Assembly (NCBI GenBank): GCA_009760855.2 | Contig: WPIO01000035.1 | Span: forward strand, 3,683,001 to 3,747,000 | Length of the DNA: 64,000 bases | Origin: Cristatella mucedo | Lineage: Eukaryota > Bryozoa > Phylactolaemata > Cristatellidae | Direction of reading: 5' to 3' | Part shown: positions 1-12,442 of the stretch, piece by piece | Layout: the number at the start of each line of letters is the position of its first letter | How positions within the stretch are numbered: the first letter of the stretch is position 1 | The notes under the pieces: model-generated | What the model saw: only the letters and a program-made list of their open reading frames with translations | Told to the model about the DNA's origin: nothing | The model's database searches: none | Program-made: the position numbers and the translations under genes

Positions 1-1965
1 CTTTGTGAAACTGCTACATCCGACAAACCCTACAAGGGTTAGAGATTTAAAAAAGATTGGAAGCTACATGCTGTCAAAGCTCTGCGGATGTTTCACTTAC
101 GATAAGGTCAAAAACCAAAAAAAAAGACATCGAATGTACGATGTGAGCTTTTTACAACCCAGGTGTGGTATGAAGTCCTTGCGCGAAAGTAGGCCGGGAT
201 CACTAGCTAGGCTGTGCTAACCACCTGATCAGCGAACCTTCAGGCCCGCATCGCAATGCAATGCTGAAGTTTCCCTTGATTTATCACGGACATAAGCTAG
301 CTATAAGTGTGTTATGCACGTCAGCATGTCAGCCAAGGCAGGCACGAGTATCCCAGCTGGTTTGAATTTCACAAGCGGGTTTTTCTTGCAGTGATTCAAT
401 TATGGCCCACTAATTTGGTGAGCAATCAACGCAATTAACTAACTAGCAGAAGCAGTCGTCTGGTCGTTGAGCCAGGCGAGTGCCTGTAGCCAAATAGAAG
501 ATCTGTGGTTTTTTGACTACTTTTTTCAAACGCCACAAAATGGCTGTCTGTCTGTGATTTTTATTGATTCAAACTGGACGATTGCTAAAGCAAAGGAAAT
601 TCATAGCGAAAGCCGACAGTGTAGAACAGGTCGAAAAGGAAAGACTGGTCCTTAGGTTAACTTGAAAGAGATAGGCCGTTTGCAACGAAGCTTACAGCAG
701 CATTCTTAAATGAGTGAGGAACTACATAGAGCTTTGAGAGAAAAAGAGAGCTGTGACTGTGAGGGTCAATATGAGGCTATTACCATCAGCTTGCACTCTG
801 CCCAAACGCAGCAAGAAGCAAGTGAAGAGGCGGAGGACGCTGCCGGTTTGAGAGTAAGTGCCTTGCTAATACTCCATTTCCTGTGGACCATGCTCAAGTT
901 GGAACATTGATAATAAAGGCTAGAGGTCAAGACAAGCTGATTGAAATAAGACAAACAGTATTCTCGGACCTCGGTATAAATATCTGGACTACATGAAGGT
1001 ATTGCTTTTCCACGGTGGTAAAATCGTGAGATCGCATGGTGCATAGCAAGAGAAGACTGTAGATGCATGGCGGGACACTTATGCAGCAATTCTTCATGTA
1101 ATCAGCCGTCTGCTGTAGGTAGGTCTTAACTGTGAGTATTCTTCCATATAACGATGGTTTTTGAACAGCATAACTCAGAAACAAGTCAGCAGAGGCGGCA
1201 GAGACGGCATAGACAATAAAAGGAGATTTGAAGCTGATCAATTCTCAGTCGGCCAGGAATACTTCAATTTTTCGATTCAGTGCACCCTAAGAGCTCTTCG
1301 GGTTATCAATGTCAAAGCTCCGCGTGGTTGGCCTGTATCCACTCACGAGACTCATTCTGCACTCAATGTGTTTGCACTCAAATTGTTAAACAGGAGTTGG
1401 ATTACTATTGTCTTCTAAATTGACTTAATGACACTTTGAAGATAAGGCATGATTGACAGCCGGCCACTTGACAAGGATGGATGACTCACTTCGCAAATGC
1501 TGCTGCAAACGTCTTTCATATCGGCCCTTGATGATATGCATCAACCCACTTAGTCACCAGGCTTTTGCAAACACGACCCTGTCTGTCCGATTTATGATGG
1601 CATGGCATCCGTCGCTCCATGTGGGAACTAGAAGGCCACGCTGCCACTTTAGACAAAGTTAGCTTCAGCAATAGCTGAACGCTTTTTCTAACAATCTAAC
1701 AAGTCAATTGATCTCCACAAGGTGTTGAGTACATTTGCCAACGTTCCTGATCGTAAAGTATTTGAACGTGTCGGCTATGTCAGAAAATGATAAGACTGGG
1801 GCAGGGGCCACAGGGCCGCCAGGGTTCTACCACTCGAGTGCTGTCACTCTTCTAAAAAACCTACAAATCGCTCAATTATTGAAAGGGCTCCTACGAATCC
1901 TCGTCGATATTCTGGGATCCACAGCTCAGCTCGTACAGCTCTGTGTACTCTTAAGCGTTTCGTAC
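1..1965. other. Unassigned non-coding DNA
   Basis: Only short open frames on both strands, none with a recognisable domain, codon bias or splice context. No LINE tail, tRNA-like head or microsatellite was recognised before the (AAT)n tract that begins at 1966. Confidence 0.5.
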
Positions 1966-1983
1966 AATAATAATAATAATAAT
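1966..1983 (+). repeat. (AAT)6 microsatellite, LINE 3' tail
   Basis: Six AAT units directly abut the 3' end of the minus-strand LINE copy. Trinucleotide ATT tails of this kind are the normal 3' terminus of L2/CR1-type elements. Confidence 0.85.
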
Positions 1984-3355
1984 GCACTTGATAAAGTGCC
2001 CTCGGAGAACTCAATTTCTCTCTAGGCTCTTTACATTTGCTGCAAAGGGAAATGCAATTTAATGGTGAGTAATATCATGCTTGATAAACAAACAAAATGA
2101 ATAACATGGTTAGGAGTGACATGCACAGGGTCAGCATGCACATGTGGTTAGTGGCAGCATGCACAGTGTCAGCACGCATAAGCACCTGAAGGACGAATCA
2201 CAGGGACCCACTAAATGTTGTCCTAAATAGGTGTATTTTTAAGTTCTTTTTAAATGTGGTCAGGTCAGGGGATGTTCTGACGCAGATCAGGCGGAGTTCC
2301 AGGCTTTGGGAGTATACGAACTAAATGCACGGTCTCCAAAGGATTTGAGGTTTGTACGAGGTATTTGTAGACTGTTGGATTCCGAAAAGCGGGTGGTATG
2401 ATGCTTTGCCTGCTGGGGGAGTAGATCTTAGGGGTAGGCTGGAGCCAAAGAATGAAGTGACCTAAAAGTGAGCGACAAAACCTTGAAGTCAATCCGTCGC
2501 TTGACTGATAGCCAGTGCAGGTCGGCGAGAAGTGGTGTGATGTGGCAACTGCGACGCCGCTCGACAGACAAGCCCAGCTGCTGAGTTTTGCACCAGCTGC
2601 AATCGCCTGATCGCACATGCCGGTAGGCCAGTAAGCAGTGAGTTGCAGAAGTCGAGACGGGATGTCACGAATGCATGGACCATCTTGGACGTGGTATCCT
2701 TATCTAAACAAGCCCGAATTTTAGCAATGCTATGAAAGAACATATGCATATTTGACTGTGGAGGTGATATAGTCGTCTAACGAGAGGTCGCTTTGGAATA
2801 TGGCACCTAGATTTCGAGCTGATTCAACAGGATATATGCTGGCAGTGTCAATTTTGAGCGTCAACCTTTCCAATTTGTGAATCACACTGGGTTTGCACAT
2901 AACTAGTAATTTAGCTTTATCATCGTTTAGTTTTAGAAAATTTGCTGCCATCCATGTGCAGATGTCATCAATACATACAACAATTGAGTTGAGAGAATTT
3001 CAGGTGCTCGAAGGCTGGGAGGGATCAAAGAAATGGTACAACTGAGTGTCATCTGCATTGAAGTGAAAGCCTAGATTGTGCTTGGCAATCACATCAGCAA
3101 GAGGGAGAGTATAAACCGTGAAAAGAATCTGACCTAGCATGGAGCCCTGAGGTACCCCATATTTCAGAGGAACCTCAGATGATCTTTGTCCATTCACGTA
3201 AATTTTTCTGGAGTCTCCTACTGAGATAGGACCTGAACCACTGCAGAGCAGTGTCAGTGATGCCCAGGCGAGATGAGAGGAGCTCTAGAAGAACTTTGTG
3301 ATCGATGGTATCAAAAGCTGTCGAAATATCGAGCAAAACAATGTCTGCTTTTGCT
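1966..3355 (-). mobile_element. L2/CR1-type LINE, 5'-truncated copy A with RT core
   Basis: This is the longest LINE copy in the window. Read on the minus strand it starts just upstream of reverse-transcriptase motif A (LLDISTAFDTIDH, near 3,345-3,305). It continues through GVPQG (near 3,150) and the catalytic ADD block (near 3,060), then the conserved C-terminal part (FVTSRLDFCNSLL, ADLHWL), and ends in a roughly 300-bp 3' UTR with an (ATT)6 tail at 1966-1983. The motif order and the tail are typical of the L2/CR1/Rex1 group of LINEs. The copy is dead: an in-frame TGA follows PSQPSST near 3,000, at least one frameshift lies near 2,730, and the residue before ADD is Asn instead of the usual Tyr. 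The endonuclease and ORF1 are absent through 5' truncation. Confidence 0.88.
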
Positions 3356-3595
3356 CTTCAGCACTACAGCAACTTAAGAAACGACCAGACAAGTATATGA
3401 CAACATGTGAAACGTCTCAATCCGTTTTCTTTAGTTGGCTGCAGTATATGTCTGTTTAGATTGACTCTGAGGAGGCAGTGGCGATGGGACGGCAGCCGTA
3501 AGAAACCCAAATTATGCAACGCCAGCGGCCACAAGGCTACTCAGCAACAAAGGAAACCTGGTCGTAGTAAAAATAAATATTGAACCTACGACATC

Positions 3596-3948
3596 TCGCT
3601 CCCAAAGCCTGGAACTCCCTCCTGATTTGCGTCAGAACATCCCCTGACCTGACCACATTTAAAAAGAACTTAAAAATACACCTATTTAGGACAGCATTTA
3701 GTGGGTCCCTGTGATTCGTCCTTCATGTGCTTATGTGTGCTGACACTGTGCATGCTGCCACTAACCACATTTGCATGCTGATCCTGTGCATGTAATCCCT
3801 AACCATGTTATTCATGTTGTTTATTAAGCATGATATTACTCACCATTCAATTGCATTTCCCTTTGCAGCAAATGTAAAGCGCCTAGAAAGAGATTGAGTT
3901 CTCTGAGGGCGTTTTATCAAGTGCATTATAATAATTATTATTATTAAT
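3596..3948 (+). mobile_element. LINE 3' fragment, copy B
   Basis: Begins within the last RT codons (the CTCCCAAAGCCTGGAACTCC stretch). It contains the whole 3' UTR with its conserved AAATGTAAAGCGCCTAGAAA and GAGTTCTCTGAGGGCG blocks and ends in an ATT-rich tail. It is divergently oriented to copy A (1966-3355), so the two share more than 300 bp in inverted orientation and could pair. Each has its own (ATT)n end, which suggests two independent insertions rather than a twin-priming inversion. Confidence 0.85.
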
Positions 3949-4164
3949 CAAGAAGTAAGAGTCATTCTAACTGCTTGTAGAGTGTTGCTCTGGCAAAACT
4001 AGGTCCCTGATGACAGATTTATTGAGTCCAGCTGGCTTACAGCAGCTGTCAGTGATGCTGACGTAGACCACGTGATACGTGCATATAGACACCGGTGCAG
4101 GGACTGATATAACAAGCGGTGTAATTATACGACTTTTATATACTCAAACACCTTGTATAAACTT

Positions 4165-4405
4165 GTGATTAGTTCTCTGTGTGCATATGCGAGCTGACAC
4201 TGTACAACAACAATGTACCATTGCCTATATCATGCATATTGACACTATGCCTGTTACCACTAATCATATTATGCCGTTGAGATCATGCATGCTACCACTA
4301 ACTATTCGGTCGTGCTTAATTTTCCGCATATTTAAAATGTCAAGAAAGAGATTAAGTTCTCTGAGGGTTCCTTACAAATGGATTTTTATTGTTGCTATTA
4401 TTACA
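4165..4405 (+). mobile_element. Diverged LINE 3' UTR fragment
   Basis: Matches the LINE 3' UTR order: a TGCTTATG/GCTGACACTGT-like segment, CTACCACTAAC, then a TGTCAAGAAAGAGATTAAG block and GTTCTCTGAGGG, followed by TTATTGTTGCTATTATTA. It is far more diverged than copies A and B, so it is either old or from another subfamily. No coding part remains. Confidence 0.65.
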
Positions 4406-4545
4406 CCGTGCATGCAATCACCCTTAAATATGCTTAAGGCTTTTCTTGTATTAAAATGTAAAGCACCGGGAAAGAAGTTCAGTTCTCGTAGAGTAAAAAA
4501 AAGGATATTTTATTCTTATAAATCGTTTTATTATCATTGTTATGA
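4406..4545 (+). mobile_element. Second LINE/SINE tail abutting the previous one
   Basis: A second degenerate tail (AAATGTAAAGCACCGGGAAA, then GTTCAGTTCTCGTAGAG, then a T-rich end) follows directly after the ATT-rich end of the fragment at 4,165-4,405, in the same orientation. Head-to-tail stacking of tails suggests insertion into the earlier element's microsatellite end. Confidence 0.5.
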
Positions 4546-6479
4546 ATATGTGCTGGATACTTCATTTAAATTTGTAGCCTGTGCGTCACCAGCTGAAGCA
4601 CTTAGATCGCAGGAGTATTCTGAGCCAGACCACGAATAGGCAATACCCTCTCTCGATTACTGATAAAGCAACTGAGCCACTTAGCCAACTGATCTATTCC
4701 ATGTTAGTACTGCAAGTCCTCATACAACATCTAAACTACCGTTTTTCAAAAGCAATTCTTGGGACAGGTCCCCGGCTTTTACTAAGTCCTAATAACTTGC
4801 AATGGTAGTGGACCAGTGTCAAGAATATTTAGTGGGGTATGACTGAAATGCACTAACCTGGAATTTCGTGATCACTTGTGAGTCGCGATTGCAGCGGGTC
4901 AATTTTTAAAAATTCTGAGTGCAAAAATTGTCCTTAAATATATATTAAAATAGAATTTAAACAGGTTTATTTACCCGTATATATAAAGATATTAGCGTGT
5001 GTGCATACCTGTACATGCAACTGTATACGCACAGAGGCGGAGCCATGGGCGGCCTGGGCGAATTCGCGGGAGGGGGAGGTACATTAAACTGGACTCACCC
5101 TGCACCTGCGAAGTCCCCAAACCTTCACCAACTATAAAAATTATGTCCAACTTCCAGGCGATGAGTAGCCGATGAGTGCTTTTTAATACAGCACTCTGAT
5201 TGTCCTCTATAAGTTTTCAGAAATCCCTACATGAAAATCCTGGCTCCGTCCCTTTGTACATAGGCATGCGTTTGTGAACGTGCATATTTATGCCTGCCTG
5301 TATCTTCAGGTATGCACCCAATACACGACAATTTCGCGTACTAAATACTTGTGTATGTGTGTTTTTGCACGCAAACAAGAAATAGAGGGAAATTGAGGGA
5401 GCGAAATAGATAGAAAGACTGGCAGAGTATGAAATACGTTGGCAGAGAAATGACTGATAACAGGTTTTTTTAAGCTGAGCATCGAAAGAATCTTCATTTG
5501 ATTGATTTGGTCTGACTCGATCAGAGCGGAAATTGCTCAACAAATAGTCAAAAGTGGAAACGCAATTAGGCTGAAAATATGTTTAAGGTCTAATGAAGCT
5601 AAGCTCTCGCGGGATTCTATCGCCACTGATCATACTAGAAGTACAAAGTTGACCCACGTGACCCTACAGACAGCCTGAAACTGCTCTCGTGCAGTAGGCC
5701 CTAGAGTGAGAAGCTGCAGCGAGTGCTCAGGAGTTTCATTCAGCTTCCAAAGTCAAGGTCATGGAACCAGGCCTAGTACAATCAGCCCTGAGCTAAGGAA
5801 AGGACACCCTGCTCACTTGAAAAAGATAATATACCGAATTTAAGAGATATTCTTCATAGCAAAAATTCAAGCTGAGAGATATTGTACTGCAATTGGAGCT
5901 TAAGTAGCTTAATTTTAATTAGTTGTTGAAACAATGGTATCTATTATTATAGAGCCACTTTGACCACACTTTCAAGCTTCTATCCAACGACAGAAAATCC
6001 ACAAAGTGGTTGTTATATTCCACAATACAAATAGTTTGGGCTACTTGATGCTTAGGTTTAATCTGCATTGGCAGTTTCTAATTTTTGATTCTAATATAAA
6101 TGTAGTCTTACGATGCAATCTTTAAAAGCAATATTTTTAGTTTATACTTGAAGACTAAGATACAAATTCGCTGCAATAGCACTGTGCAGCAAGTCATTAC
6201 CCGAGACTGATTTCCTGATCTGGCATTAGCTCGGCCGCGAGAGCAATTCAGTACAACAGTAATTTTTAGTCGTTAGAAGACACTAAAACCCAGATCTTAA
6301 GTTTCTGCGTGTGTGGTGACGCTATCAATTAAAGATTCTAGCGCATATGACTCTTACATGTAGCTCGTGCGTAGGTACTTCCCTGCCATCCAGCTGTTGA
6401 AATCTCACAAAATAACTAGCATAATTAATTGCTGATATTCGCACTTCAAAGGCAGTGAACATTCTATTTCTAAATGAGC
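4546..6479. other. Non-coding DNA with one candidate MITE
   Basis: No gene was seen. The only structured stretch is the inverted-repeat candidate at 5,032-5,256, listed separately. The remainder is AT-rich unique-looking sequence. Confidence 0.45.
5032..5256. mobile_element. Candidate hAT-like MITE with imperfect TIRs
   Basis: The left end CAGAGGCGGAGCCATGG is matched, in reverse complement, by the right end CAAAGGGACGGAGCCAG, allowing one small indel. The element would be about 225 bp with no coding capacity. Ends of the CAGNGGCGGAGCCA type are common in non-autonomous hAT elements. The flanking octamers (TATACGCA and TACATAGG) are not a convincing 8-bp target duplication, so this is tentative. 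Confidence 0.4.
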
Positions 6480-7215
6480 GAAAGTAGAGTTTATCCAAAA
6501 GTCGAAAGCCTAACCATCAAAATAAGCTCAGCCTTTACGTCTCTCGGTGTCTTTGTACGGAATTTGGTGGTTGTCTCCAAAAAGGACTTTTCACTACTTG
6601 ATCGCTCCAGCTCCTTGGCCAAGTCTTCATACTTTTATCTACGTAACATTCCAGAAATACTTGCTGCTTGGGTAAGTATTCCATAGCCAAGCCAATTCAA
6701 GCATTTCTTACATCCCTGCTATATTTCTGCATCCAACTACTTTCAAGTATTCTTTAAAAAAGCTTAAAGTTGGTGCAAAACTCGGCTGCTAGGCCTGTCT
6801 ATCGTGAAAGTCGAAGCTGCCATATAACACAAGTTCTCACCAGCCTCTATTGGCTCATTAGTAGTGAGTTGACTTCAAAGTTCATTAACCAACGTTTTAA
6901 AGTCCCTTCATTCTCTTGCTCCGGCCTAACTATATGCAATAACCCCAATCCAAATTCACATCATACCACCTGCTGTTCTTACTCTAGTCGCATGTCTGTA
7001 TGCTTAATCAAGCTCAGACCCTTTGAAAACCTTCAGTTCAAATTTTGCCAAAGTCCTAAACTCACGTCTAATTGACGTCACGGCACCCTGACCAGAAAAC
7101 ATCTGAAAAGAAGCTCAAAACCAATTCGTGTGCCTCTAAAACTAGTTGCTTGGTCCGTGTCAATCGCCCTTGGTGTACTTATGCACGCTGAAATTTCGCA
7201 TGTTATCAGTACCCG
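6480..7215 (+). mobile_element. Old LINE copy D, RT C-terminal part and 3' UTR
   Basis: A translated segment resembling VIHKLERLTLKI (here VYPKVESLTIKI, near 6,490) leads into LGVFV. After a diverged gap, VQNSAARPVYRESRSCHIT (near 6,770-6,830), SLYWL and a degraded 3' UTR follow. Stops and frameshifts interrupt every frame. The recognisable ATT tail is missing. Its divergence from copies A, K and L marks it as an older insertion. Confidence 0.6.
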
Positions 7216-9170
7216 AATGGAACACTTCTTTCAAGTATATGTAGATCGCATTGAAAAATATTTAGCTGAAAGTGCCATACATTTCTTTATTATCAATAAT
7301 ATTGTATAAGTTATTATATATATATATATATAATTATATAAATTATTTGTAAAGCGGTATGACGCTCTCGTATTTACAACTATATGCGGCTTGACCAATG
7401 AAGTATATTTTGCTATTTTTAAGGGTATCCCCTTACTTTCAGATGCTATCAGTCGCAATCTTCACAATCAGACGCAAATAAACGCATTCGTTTAATCCAG
7501 ATTCGGCTCCAGCGTCATTGTCCGAAACACGTAATCTGCAGCAGGGAACGTTATGAATTGCAACTGCGATTCAATTTCCTTTAGCCCATAAGTAAGATTA
7601 CTGGACGCCGGATTACACTATGTTAGACGCTAGATTGAAAAACAGAGATGCACGGAGGCAGGCATGATGCCTTGAGGGCAAAGAGAGAATTCAAAAGCTA
7701 ACCCCGTGAATTAGCTTAAGCCAGCCTTATCTGACCAACTTTTTCTTGCATACAACCAGTCAACATATTTTTGTGACTGAAACAAGCTCCTATCTAATTA
7801 AAGCTGCACCAAAGAAAATCGCTTCTTACTAGTGGGCTCTGTACTATTTTGTATATTCACAATCCATCCCGAAGAATTGCTTCGTACTATGTAGTTTTCT
7901 GTGATTTTCCGAATAGGAACGGTCTTACCAAATACGAATAGTTGTCACGTAACCTTTGTATCTGACGATGCGGCTGCTGTACCGGCTATGGTAAGTAAAA
8001 ACTTATAAATTTAGTCGAATTATCACTATTCCTGGTTTACACAGATTGACAAAGAATGCAAAACTTACATGCAGTCAACTCTCAAAATTTATTTTACTTA
8101 GTAAAATCACTAAAATGCAAATTTTTATAGATTGCAAAATTTGAATGTTGTCAGTAGAATGATTCTGTGCTCCATTCGGAGTTGTCGAATGTATGGTCAA
8201 TTATTCGTATTCGTTTAATAATAAAAATGAACTAAATAGCACGAGTTTTGAGCCCGTATCCCACGGAAGTAATTTACGGCTTTTGTATGGCGCAAGGTCT
8301 TCCGAGACTAAAAGCAATGAACGACTCTCATGTAGCGTTGCATTAAATGAAAGACTTTTTTCTTTATTAAAAGACCGCCGAGATCGTATGGAAAGTTCTT
8401 TAAAGGAGATCGTATGGAAAGTTCTTTAAAGGTAGATGATTGAACCGATAGCTTATAAAACGTCGATATAAAACTCTGTTAGCAATGAGTTAAGATAGAA
8501 AATTATAGCTTCGTTTTAAATAAAAAGCAACTCAGCAATGTATGAGAGCAGGGATGAACCGATTAAATAATGCACTTTCTATAGCAACAGGAGAACCTTT
8601 TCAGGGGGCGCCAGCCTGCTTGCAAGGGAAGCCGGCTGCAAGACTCAAGCTGACGACTCAAGTCACGATGCGTGAGCTCTGCCCACTCACTGCTGCTCTC
8701 AGACCGGTGTTGTTGGGGTCAAGAACGCGAAGATAGTTGAGACATGCTGACAGCAGATCTGCTTGAAACCGCAGATTGTGCATGCCGGCGTCAGCGATGA
8801 GCAAACTAGCCCCCTCCCCGCAGGGTATCAAAGTCGACATACTGGGCGCTTTGAAGATAACGCCTGTCAATACGTACCCGGCAGGCACCTGTAGCTGACT
8901 GACAAATACTTCCCGGTGACAGGACAGGGGTCAGCACCAAATATCTTGACCGAGATCGATATCGTGCAAGACCTTCGCTCCTGACAAAACTCCTTCGTAA
9001 CCTGAGAAGTACAATTTTATTCGCACAAGCATTGGTCTTGCTCGAGTATAGGACACACCATTAGAGGAAGCAGGGAAGCATATGGCGAGACAAGGCAATG
9101 TAAATTATGTCATTACAGGCATAAATTCTCTTGTGTGCATGGGTTGTGAATATACATAGTGACGTGTTTA
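7216..9170. other. Unassigned non-coding DNA
   Basis: No gene was seen. Contains a short (TA)n tract near 7,315-7,335 and a 25-bp tandem duplication at about 8,386-8,432. Confidence 0.45.
8386..8432 (+). repeat. Tandem duplication of a 25-bp unit
   Basis: The string GAGATCGTATGGAAAG followed by TTCTTTAAAG occurs twice back to back with no visible mismatch, so the duplication is recent or homogenised. No function is inferred. Confidence 0.75.
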
Positions 9171-9179
9171 GGTGTACAT

Positions 9180-9353
9180 ATATGCATTTCCATACATACA
9201 TATATGCATATATATATATATATGTATATGTTTATCCGTGTGTGTGAGTGTGTGTGTGTGTGTGTGCACGCATGCACACACGTGTGTATGTGTGTGCACG
9301 CATGTGCATGCACTCATGCATAAATATGCACCACTCATGCATAAATATGCACG
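9180..9353 (+). repeat. Compound TA/TG microsatellite with a 21-bp duplication
   Basis: A (TA)n core near 9,208-9,226 is followed by (TG)n with interspersed CA-rich purine-pyrimidine alternation to about 9,310. A perfect 21-bp tandem duplication (ACTCATGCATAAATATGCAC plus one base) follows at 9,312-9,353. Open frames here are simple-sequence artefacts. Confidence 0.8.
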
Positions 9354-9699
9354 GTACACTCGAGCACATTATTATGCACATGCCCCAGGAGCATGCACAT
9401 AAAAATAAAATAGCATATACAATCTCTGCAACATATGTGAGTGTCGAGCTACCCTGAAGTGCTCATGCCTAGGCACCTTACCAGAGGTTCGTTTGCTACA
9501 AGCTGCTATTTTACCCAATCAGTAAATTGGCATAGTACTACTAATAATAATCAAGGTTCCAGTGTTATAGCATCTCAAGAGACCTAAATCCCTGTCTAAG
9601 CATTTTCGTACACGATTGCATGCACGATTTTAGCACACACTGTAGTAAGCGAAGGATAATTCGCTCAGATAGAGACAATGCTTTTGCAAACAGGTGGGA

Positions 9700-9960
9700 T
9701 TTTAGCTTCTTTTTTATATTTCCTTCAGTCAGAACGCCAAGGTGTTAGTCGTAAGTGAGTTCCAAGCTCTGGGAACCTGCGAAATAAGGGCGCTGTGTCC
9801 AAAAGATGTCAGGTTGTTGAAGGCGTGCTACATGGTGTCAGTCAGAAGGGCAGGAAGTACCACGAGAAGCTAGACTTGTCAGTATTTCTAAGAGGTATGG
9901 CGAAGCAAGAGAATGAAGGACCCTAAAGAATATCAGGAGCCTGTACGTGCAGCGCTTGGG
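9700..9960 (-). mobile_element. Diverged LINE C-terminal fragment
   Basis: The minus strand aligns with the RT C-terminal and early 3' UTR part of copy A: GAGTTCCAAGCTCTGGGA here against GAGTTCCAGGCTTTGGGA there, then GCGCTGTGTCCAAAAGATGT and AAGAATGAAGGACCCTAAAG. The coding frame is destroyed. It lies head-to-head with the next copy. Confidence 0.55.
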
Positions 9961-10014
9961 CTGTACGTACGTGTATCTCTCGTGTTTACCGTACCAGCTT
10001 ACCAGTTATGGGCA

Positions 10015-10908
10015 AACTAGCTGACTCAGAAACTGGAAGGATTATTGCTCCAAATCGGCACCACCAACACATCTCCTGTCGCGTCTACATGTAACCTAGG
10101 TGTCCTGTTCCAATGAGACCTTTCGTTGGATGACGGCATCAGCTCCACAATCAATTCTGCATACTATCAGCAGCTTGACGTTGCTAAAATTTGGACTTGC
10201 TTAGACAGGGATAGTGCATCTAAACAGGCTCGTGCTTTTGTAGCATGCTGTCTTGCCTTCTGTAAGTGATTGCTTGCTCGTCTACCGTGCATGCAATCAG
10301 GTTCTTGCAGTTGGTGCGAAACTCTGCAGCTAGGCTTGTCTGCAGCAAGCATCGCCGTTGACACAGCACGCCACTTTTCACCGACCTGAAATGGCTCCCG
10401 ACGGAGCAGTGTAGCGACTTCAAGTTTCTGTCACTTACTTTTCGGTCTCATCATTCTCTGGCTCAGGCCAATTCATCACAACTACTCCCTCACCAGACCA
10501 AACATCGTACTACTCGCTTTTCTGAGTCAAATCGTGTAACTATACTTCGAACGAACCTTAAAACCTTTGTAGACCGTGCCTTTAGTTCTTATGCTCCGAA
10601 AGTCTAGAACTCTATCTCGACTGAGGTCACGATAACACCTGACATGACGCCATTTGAAAAGAAGCTTAGAATAAACCTGTTTGTGGCAGCATTTAGTGGA
10701 TCCTTGTGAGTTATCACTGTGTGCTTATGAGTGCTGACACTGCCTGCTGCTACTAACCTAATCTACATGTTATACTTGATTACTTTGCAAATGCTACTGC
10801 TAATCTTTTGGTCATGCTTTCTTTACACCATCTGTAAAGCGCCTAGAAAGATATTAAGCTCTCCGAGGGTGCTATAAAAATGTATTTCTTATCATTATTA
10901 TTATCTCT
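10015..10908 (+). mobile_element. LINE copy E, older subfamily
   Basis: The segment runs from the end of the RT domain (a VLFQ-like block near 10,110, then the SAYYQQL- and KIWTCLD-like blocks) through the DFCNS equivalent and the LQLVRNSAARL equivalent to a 3' UTR. The UTR ends in TGTAAAGCGCCTAGAAAG, AGCTCTCCGAGGGTGCTATA and TTATTATTATC. Frameshifts and stops are frequent. Differences from copies K, I and L along its whole length show a separate, older subfamily. Confidence 0.75.
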
Positions 10909-12327
10909 GTTTGTGATTCTAAAAGGCCTCCAAGAATAAGTGGCATCGTACTGCCCACTCAACGACTATGCTGTCCCGATGAACTTACGTCAGCCCATGG
11001 ACGTTTTCTCATGCAACAATGACACTATCAGAGCCTTAGCTGAGTCGGATGAATTCTGTGGGGGAAATATGTAGCCTAGGAATAGCAGTGTAATATCCTG
11101 GGAAAGCAGCTGCCGACTCTCAGCAGCAGGAAAATTATTGCTGTCATGTCACAATAATTGTGTAAGTAGATCCCGGGTCTAAATCCATTCAGGAAACACT
11201 TTTATCTGCAGCACTCCTTAAGTGAATGAGACCACTCATTTATCGTCCTTAGAAGACCCTCTGAGAGTACTTTGAGAGTGCTCTGAGAGTGCTTTGAGTC
11301 ACTGGACCCGAAGCTTGGCTATTTCTGAGGAGGGATTCCTGGAGACCTCATAGTTCAGACTCAGATTTCTGCTTTGCAATCACTTATCAAGAGGGTTTTT
11401 CCAAGCTGCTTTAGCCAAGGTGACATGCCACTACTTGAGGCCTAACTAGTGGCCGTGTTTAGTGCCAATCGTTTAGACTTATTACTCTACCAGAACAGGC
11501 AGTATTATGTTTCAGTGGTCCAACCTAACTAGAGCTGACACATATCTACCTGGAGATCTTGTAATGTGAGTGTGTCCGTTGCAGAAGCGAAAGACGTCGG
11601 CGCCGTACTTACGTTGGGCCCTCTGTGACACTTAGAGTGCTACTACGATGGTACATCTATGATGAGTGTCGTACCAAAAGTATTGTGAAGTACTTGAAGA
11701 TTATTCACGTATTTGGACATGCAATTCAAGCATGCACTTTGATAGTTGAAATTGTAGTCACTGGAACGTCTTCATTTTTTAATGAACTATTTTTCATTAA
11801 TATTTAAAAAGGATTTCATTTAAGTGAGTGTCTTAAATTTTTTGATTGATTTTTCTTTAATTTTACAAGCTTACTCGTTAGTATACATATGCATGTATAA
11901 TATACCAATAGGTGCATATTCTATATTTATTTAGATGTAATGTATACCAATACTGACATACTTAGGTAGACACAGATATGTAATACATATTGCGGTTGTC
12001 TACCTGCCGAAAAAACGTACCTAGCTATAAATCGGCCTACACCTGATGCAGCACCTTAGCAATGGAGACAGCATTGACAACATCTGCTGTATTCCAAAAA
12101 ATTCAGAAAGTCGGATCAATTGCTTGAGTGCTGGCAAAAGAATTAAATTGTGTGTGCAACGATGCATTATCTACAAGGAGGAAGAGAATTGAGCAAGACA
12201 TTGCTCTGTTATCAACATCACAGCATTTTGATCAAGCTTATTAATTTGCAGCTTGAACTTGTACATGCCTATGAGTCGCTGAATAGTAACCTTCCTGCTG
12301 GACCTATTTTAAACATCCATAACATTT
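10909..12327. other. Unassigned non-coding DNA
   Basis: No gene, repeat tail or tRNA-like segment was recognised. A 60-codon open frame at 11,625-11,807 has no recognisable features. Confidence 0.45.
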
Positions 12328-12442
12328 AATTCATTTAGATAGGGCCCTAAGGTAACGTAATCTCTACTCAGGAGTTGTGCATGTGCCGTAGGGCTTAACC
12401 CACGGCCATGGACGTTGCAGACAAACGCTCTACCCTGTACAT
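12328..12442 (-). mobile_element. SINE-A copy: tRNA-like head plus LINE-like tail
   Basis: Read on the minus strand, a tRNA-like head (GGTAGAGCG followed by the box-B-like GGCCGTGGGTTAAGCCC at 12,390-12,406) is followed by a tail. That tail (CTGAGTAGAGATTACGTT, then a T/A-rich GGGCCCTATCTAAATGAATT end) mirrors the LINE 3' terminus. The head is too degraded for a functional tRNA. It matches the arrangement at 44,238-44,375. Confidence 0.55.

Noticed and set aside
1966-3948. Twin-priming inversion of one LINE insertion
   Set aside because: Both arms contain the 3' UTR and their own ATT tail. Twin priming would invert only the upstream part, so two insertions fit better.
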